From: Strigamia acuminata
Lineage: Eukaryota; Arthropoda; Chilopoda; Geophilomorpha; Linotaeniidae
Direction: 5' to 3'
NCBI GenBank assembly: GCA_949358305.1
Contig: OX442315.1
Location: 30,346,427-30,406,426, forward strand
Length of the DNA stretch: 60,000 nucleotides
The notes beneath the pieces were generated by a model. The model had not been told where the DNA came from. It searched no databases and worked only from the letters and a program-made list of their open reading frames with translations. The position numbers and the translations under genes were made by a program. Position 1 is the stretch's first letter; the number at the start of each line of letters is the position of its first letter. Below, piece after piece: positions 49,601-56,100 of the stretch.

Positions 49601-52600
49601 ACATGCTTGGCGAGTCGGGTGAAATGTGGAGGAACGAAATCAATTTTGTCACTGGGAAAATGCTTAATAAGCAAAAAAAAATCTTAAGACTCGTGTCTAG
49701 TCTTGCAAGTGTAAAAACCATTCTCCATCCGTAGCGGGGACTTGGGTTGGCTGTTCGCCAAATATCTTTCGGAAGACCGATTCACATGCCAAACTAACAC
49801 AAATGTTGCCGACAGGGATTGTTTTGTCTAAAGCATAATTTGAAATTCGTTGTATTGTGTGTTTGTGTGCGTGATGCTTATGTGTCGTTTTGCACTGCTC
49901 AGACTGGAGGATTTTTTTAATTTTTTTCACTCGGAAGTCAACAAATATTTTCTAACGGCAGACAAAAGCATCTCCAAGTCTTTTATTCGCTTTTATAAAT
50001 CGCTTGAAAGCCCATTTCACACTTTCAATACTCTTAAAGTTTGTCATCTTTAACATTTATTCCACATTTTCAATTCTCGAGGTTTCTCACTTCTTGATCT
50101 GTCAACCTCTTTTGTCCAGTCAAGTTTTGGCCGCTGTTTCCGAATGGCAGCATTACGCTGAGCGATCACCAATGAGTGTTTACTCCCGTGATAAAATCTA
50201 ACTGTATAATTTTTAATCCATTCAAACTGACAAAAAGTTTTCACCACACCCTACAGTATGCCCACCCATATAAACTGATATTTAAATTGTAGATTGCCTT
50301 TCACCGCGCCCAACAACGAAAGGAAGTGTCTATTGACGAGAGAAACTGCTTTGATTCAAATGCCTTTTACTAGGTAAAAGTATCCCGGTTCGCATTGTCT
50401 GCCTACAAAGGAGTTTTCCCAGACAAAAAGGGTCTATTGCAACATTTTGGGGAGGTTAGGTTACGTCAGTGGGTTGAAAGCTTGTCGGAGTCCAGCAACC
50501 CTTTCATTTTCAAAACATTTTCTCAAGAAAAATGTGTTAAACAAAAATGTAATGTTGTTTGATATTTAAAATTTGATAAAAATAACTTATTAACATTTTT
50601 CATAAATTTCCTGACGAAATAAGCAACCCAAACAGACCGTTTACATTTACAACTTGTTTGTAACATAAAATTTGAAGTGTAGTAGTGGGCTGGCTTCGCT
50701 ACACTACACGCTTGCTAATAATTACCGTACTTAAAAGAAGATTGCATTTGATTTGATATAATAAAATCACTTGTGTATAATTTCTAGATGATAAACTGAA
50801 CAGTAAACCGTAGTTTAGTACTAATAAGTTAAAGATAATAGCTTATAATGGGATTTAAGTTTTAGTTGTTTTGTGCCTTGTATGTGGCCAGTAACAGATG
50901 TCAATTCCCATAGGCTCGCGTGTGGATGATCGTAAAGCAGTTTCTATGGTGACAAAAGGTCACTGAATGAGAGTTGAAGTGGCCAATGAATCCGAGTTCA
51001 TTCAGTTGTGTTTATTAAACCGTTAAGTTCTAGATGTGGAATTAGCATAGCGCTGTTATGTTCTGTGAACACTTAGAATTGAAAGTGACAAGCGTAGAAG
51101 AAATAATGGATTAATAACTGAAATTATACATTAAATTTGCTTAGGTTTTAGATGATTATTTAAATCTTTAATCTCCATTTGCTAGATTAGAGCCGGGTTT
51201 GTGTAACAACGTAAGAGGATTAAAATCTGTACAATGTCAGTACAGGTTTTAATCCTCTTACGTTGTTACGTTAATTAAATAATTGTTCTGTACATCTTAA
51301 ATGTGAGTACAGTAGAACCTCGATTATCGTATAATCGAGGTTGTACTGTACAGGCTTCGTGTAAATGCATTTACACACACCCTTCATCTTTAGTGGCAAT
51401 GGTTTATCAATGCAAATAACGAGCGCTAACCAGTTGATTGATTAATCACTACATTCACTTTTCCTTTCTGTTGAAATTGTTGAAATCCAATTAAAAATGG
51501 ACTTCAGTTTTAATGCAAGATTAGATGGGTTAAGCCCTATATTTAAATGTCACAGTTATTAGTATTGCCATTCATTCCAAACACAAGCAAATGTCAAACG
51601 GTCTATTCGCATGGATTTGTGTTATTGGTTGCCGGTTGCCGTAACTCATTTCAAAGAAAAACAAACTAAAAAAAGAAAAGTAAAAACGTATTGCCAACCT
51701 TTGAACCAATTTTCCATTTCAGTAACATACAAACATTCCGCCTTGTGCTCACTCTTAAATCATCGCCGCTTTGCGATGGACTTGTAAACATCCGAACCAA
51801 TGGGAGAATTTCAAGTGCTTTCGCAACCAAACTTTATGTATTGTATATAGCAACTGGCATTGGTCCAATGGCAGTCCAATTCTCCTGGGACTCATTGCAA
51901 ACCTTTCAGCTCTCGGTTGGGGCTCCGAAGTCATAAGACCCGGTCTCGAAGGCCAAACAGAGTTTACGTCAACAGATATAAGCTTACGGTGCCTTACACT
52001 CATGCCATGCGTTAACTTAATAACTTGAAAAGAAATTCCTGTTGCTGGCAAGTATTTGACACTAGATGCATTCATAAAGTCATTTAAACCAGTCTAAATG
52101 TAAAATTTAACACGTAAAAGTGTTCATACAAGTTTAAATGATTTAATGAATGCGTCTTTTTGTTATTTTTTTGGAATGTCGTTGGACTGGAATCACATTT
52201 TGTCTTTTAGCTCATAGCAAGTGCTGTTGACCTAAAGGAAGAGTGATTTGATGTCAATATTAATGAATGGGAGTTGCCATTTGTCTTTCAGTGGTTCGGA
52301 ACAGTGGTAGCGGATTAGGACTAATGTCAGTTACGGCGACTGCGTGTAATTACTAATATCGTTTGTTGTTTTTCTTTTTTTAAAATAATAATAATAAAGG
52401 CGCATTGCGCAGTGTCCTGAGAGTCTTTCGATTTCTAAGAATATATTGCGTCTGTATACATTTTGACATTGAAAACACGCAATTGTGGGGATATAAATAA
52501 AACAACATTCGTTCCATTTATTTATTTATTTATTTTTTTGGTTTTCGGGTTAATTTAATTTGTATTTTCGGCGTGCTGTGTGTGATGTTTGAACGCGTCT

Positions 52601-53153
52601 CTCTCTCTGTCTGAGTGGCATTTCTAACAGCACTTGCAACGCGTCAGACGGTTTTTATAATTCACGTCATATTAAACTTGGTATCCAGTGCCAGTCTCCA
52701 ATGCTGGAGGACAGGTGGATAAGGCGCAAGGTTAACAATTTTAAACTGCTTCAGCATTAGCTCTTGCATTCGAAAAATGAAATGGTTTTGGGCTTTTATG
52801 CGTTTCTAACGGCATAAAAATGGGAAACAAAAACACTTTTAAAAATGTGTCTGACAGAACCTGACACACCAATCTAAAAAAAAAAAAATATTACGTAGAA
52901 AAGCATGAGAAAATCGATTTTAAAATGTTTCTATTTTCGGTTCATGTTTGTAGATTGAATGGTTTTATTTTATTTGAAGGTATACGGTAGTCAGATTTAT
53001 GTCTCGTGAGAAATGCGCAAATATTTTGAATTTGGAATCGAAAAGAATTGGTTTGGTCAAATCCTGCAAACTTAGCAATCACTTAAACAAGTGAAAGTGG
53101 AAATGGAATAATTTTAAATGTGAGTATTGATTTGCTGAATTCACTGCACCAAA

Positions 53154-53194
<41 letters not shown>

Positions 53195-56100
53195 GAAAAT
53201 ACTTGAGTTTTCCACTGATTTTCAAACATCTGGCAAGACACACATTAACTGATTGATGTTTAATGAAAGAGAAGAAATTATTTTTTTTTTCCTTTTACAT
53301 ATGACTTGATTTACATAGTGGCACAAAATTGCAGTAAGAATTGTGAGCGCTGCAATTGCACTTCTTTTTTTTATTATTCCAGATTTGGAAATCACTTTGA
53401 AAGAGCAACAACTCCATTAGTCTGTGGGAAATGATTTCATGTTAAATGCTGTGTGAAGGCAATTCATTTATATTATCTGATACTTTATTATTTTAATGCA
53501 GGTCATTGTAAACGATTCTGCATCCCCATTTCCTTCCTCGTTTAAAAAGTAAATAAAATTAAATCGGGGGATCTTTTTTCCTTTTAATTGTGGAGTAGGC
53601 CTAATAAAAATTTATTGACTATTGCGGAGGAAATTCCATTCCAGTTGTGGTGTTGCCAGTATTCGTTTTGGACTTGCGCCAATATTGATACAGCAAAAAT
53701 GGTTCTTTTTATCAACAACCCTATAAGCTTATAAACTGACACCGTTGGCAAGTGCCCTTTTTGCTAAGTGCTTAATGGGTATTTTTTTTGAATTATTATT
53801 TATCTCGTACTTACCCCAACAATTGTTTGACTGTCAAAGGCTTATGCGGTGAATAGGGCAGACAGATCTTTTGCGTTCCCTTGAAAACAAAGAGAAGAAA
53901 ATTATTAATGTAACTGTATATTGCTATTGGCCAGTGCAGAAAATTAGAAATTGACAATCGATCCATGTCGATATGCAATGCATTTAAGCGTAATGCAATT
54001 TGAAATTGTGTTTAAATGAAGCAACAAAACCTTAAGCGAACTTAAGAATCAATAGTGCGGATAATATCTTCAAGGTCTTAGATATTAGACATTTTGGTGC
54101 ACTTAATACGCACACTTTATAAAATTTACTAGACTTAATTAAGCCATTTAAATCTGTTTACATTTTTTAAGCCAGTCTAAACGTAAAATTTTACATTTAG
54201 ATTTTAATTTACTTCATAAATTGGAGTTTGGACATTGGCGCTTGGGATGGGAGGTTGGTATTCATGCGCATGTATGAAGTCGTGCGAGCGAACAAGTGAA
54301 TTTATTCGCACGCAGTTAATCCGAAACGAGTGTTTTCTTTTCCCACTCCATGAAAATGCAACTTTAAGGCTGATGCTTCTCACTGCGAAAATGTCGAGGA
54401 GTTACCACGCGGATTCTCAGCATGCTAGATGCAGAGGGGGTTCAAATTGAACATGAATTGCACGCATGTTTTTTGAATAAGTAGCAGGAAATAAATAAAT
54501 CAAATAGTTTAAAATATGCAAACGAAATAAATTCAACAACTGAGTGATGGAGAGGGTGTCAGTGCTTTCTGATTGCGTGCGGGCATAAATTGCTCAGAAA
54601 AATATAACTGGTATGGGAAGTCTAGAAAAGTGTACTTCTATGTCCATTAGTTTGTTAGTACGTGCTTAAACGTCACCATCCTGGATTAATTCTGTTAAAG
54701 TAGTTCGTGATAGCACGTTCAATTTGTTTTTTCATTCATCATTAGAGGTGCATTCCAAGTTTGTTTTGCATGTTTTAGTGTTTCTATAAACAGAATGGAC
54801 ACTAAAAACAGCCATAAAGCATCATCAAAAAGTGAAAAACAGAAACCACAACTAGAGTGGTTTATGCAGTCTGGTTTTGGTTTTACAACCACACTCAAAA
54901 TGGCTGCAATTCGAACTTGCAATTCTTATAAAGCTTTCAGGGAAAGTATTCAGAATCAAAAAACGTGAGTAAAAGCAATATTGTGGTCATAATTCGTTGG
55001 TTGAATGAATTTTAATTGCCATTTACTTTGAAAACCCAAACTGAACATGAAATGAGCTCACATTACGTACATTCGTTTGAAAGCAACTAACAACCAGGAG
55101 ATGAACCCAGATTCTTGGAAAGAGAACTAACTGATGGCTATACATTTCCAGTTTGGGGCAAAATGTCTTGGATGTTCTGTTCAGTTTCAATGAAAGGTGA
55201 AGCGAGTGTTTTTTATTTTTATTTAGTCTTCCTATCAACTGTCAGTGGATTTGCTCCAGATTTCTTATATCGTGTAACAAAAATCTAACTCTAGGTATGG
55301 GATTTGCCGTGGCTCTTAAGAGCAAGCTTGGTCTGAGCCCGAAATAAAAGCACTCACTAAAGACGGATGCTGGCTACAGTATGGTGGGTGTGCAAGAAGG
55401 AAACATAATACTTGATGTTCTGTATATAGAGGGGAAAATAAAGGGCCCCCTAGGCGAAGTTGTACAAATACGGTAGTCCCAGTTAGCAATTTAAAGTAAC
55501 TACACATCGGCAGTGGTGCCATCACCACTGCTGTGTCAACACATGCGCCCACAGTTTGGCTAGCTCTCTTGTAATTGCGGGACCACGGATCGAGCAAACT
55601 TTCCACTTTGTCTGACTCGTACAATATTTAATATTTGCAAATAATTTAAAAATGTGGAAATAATTTTTTTTTTTAATTATTATTATGCAAGTTGCTGATT
55701 TCTTTTCGTAATCCAATTGCAATTTTGTTTGTTCACGTTGTTTATGAAACGTCACGACCAAATTCTTGAGTTGTCTTCGTGTTTATTATCTAATGATAAC
55801 TTTGTTTGCTGTTTGCTTGAGGAAGATAATAAAATAAAGGTCAAGTGCGGTGTGTGTTAATCTTGGTATCAATTAAAACGGACAATAAAAAAAAATCGGG
55901 ATTTACTTTTCATTTCATTTCATTTTGTTTATTTTATTTATTTTTTGTGTCTGGATGCATAACCCGCATGAAAATTTCAGGTTTTAGATCGAATCTTGTT
56001 AGGGAATTAAATCAGTTGTGCTCAAACGCCTTCAAAAGCTGTGTCGTTATCACGTTATCATTACGCGTTGTACCGTGAAGAAAATGTTAAGTCAATTTTG

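Larger units (their letters stand above)
48738..53814. other. GARNL3 intron, 5.1 kb
   Basis: Holds the 30-bp hairpin at 51,203, the pogo-like palindrome at 51,308, a TGCATTC MITE at 52,065, an ATTT microsatellite and a 38-T run. A GC-richer patch at 51,690-52,030 is open on both strands but matches nothing I know. Confidence 0.6.

Noticed and set aside
51755-52075. 106-codon minus-strand frame in a GARNL3 intron
   Set aside because: Does not match GARNL3, has no splice signals that keep phase with neighbours, and its neighbours already join in phase.
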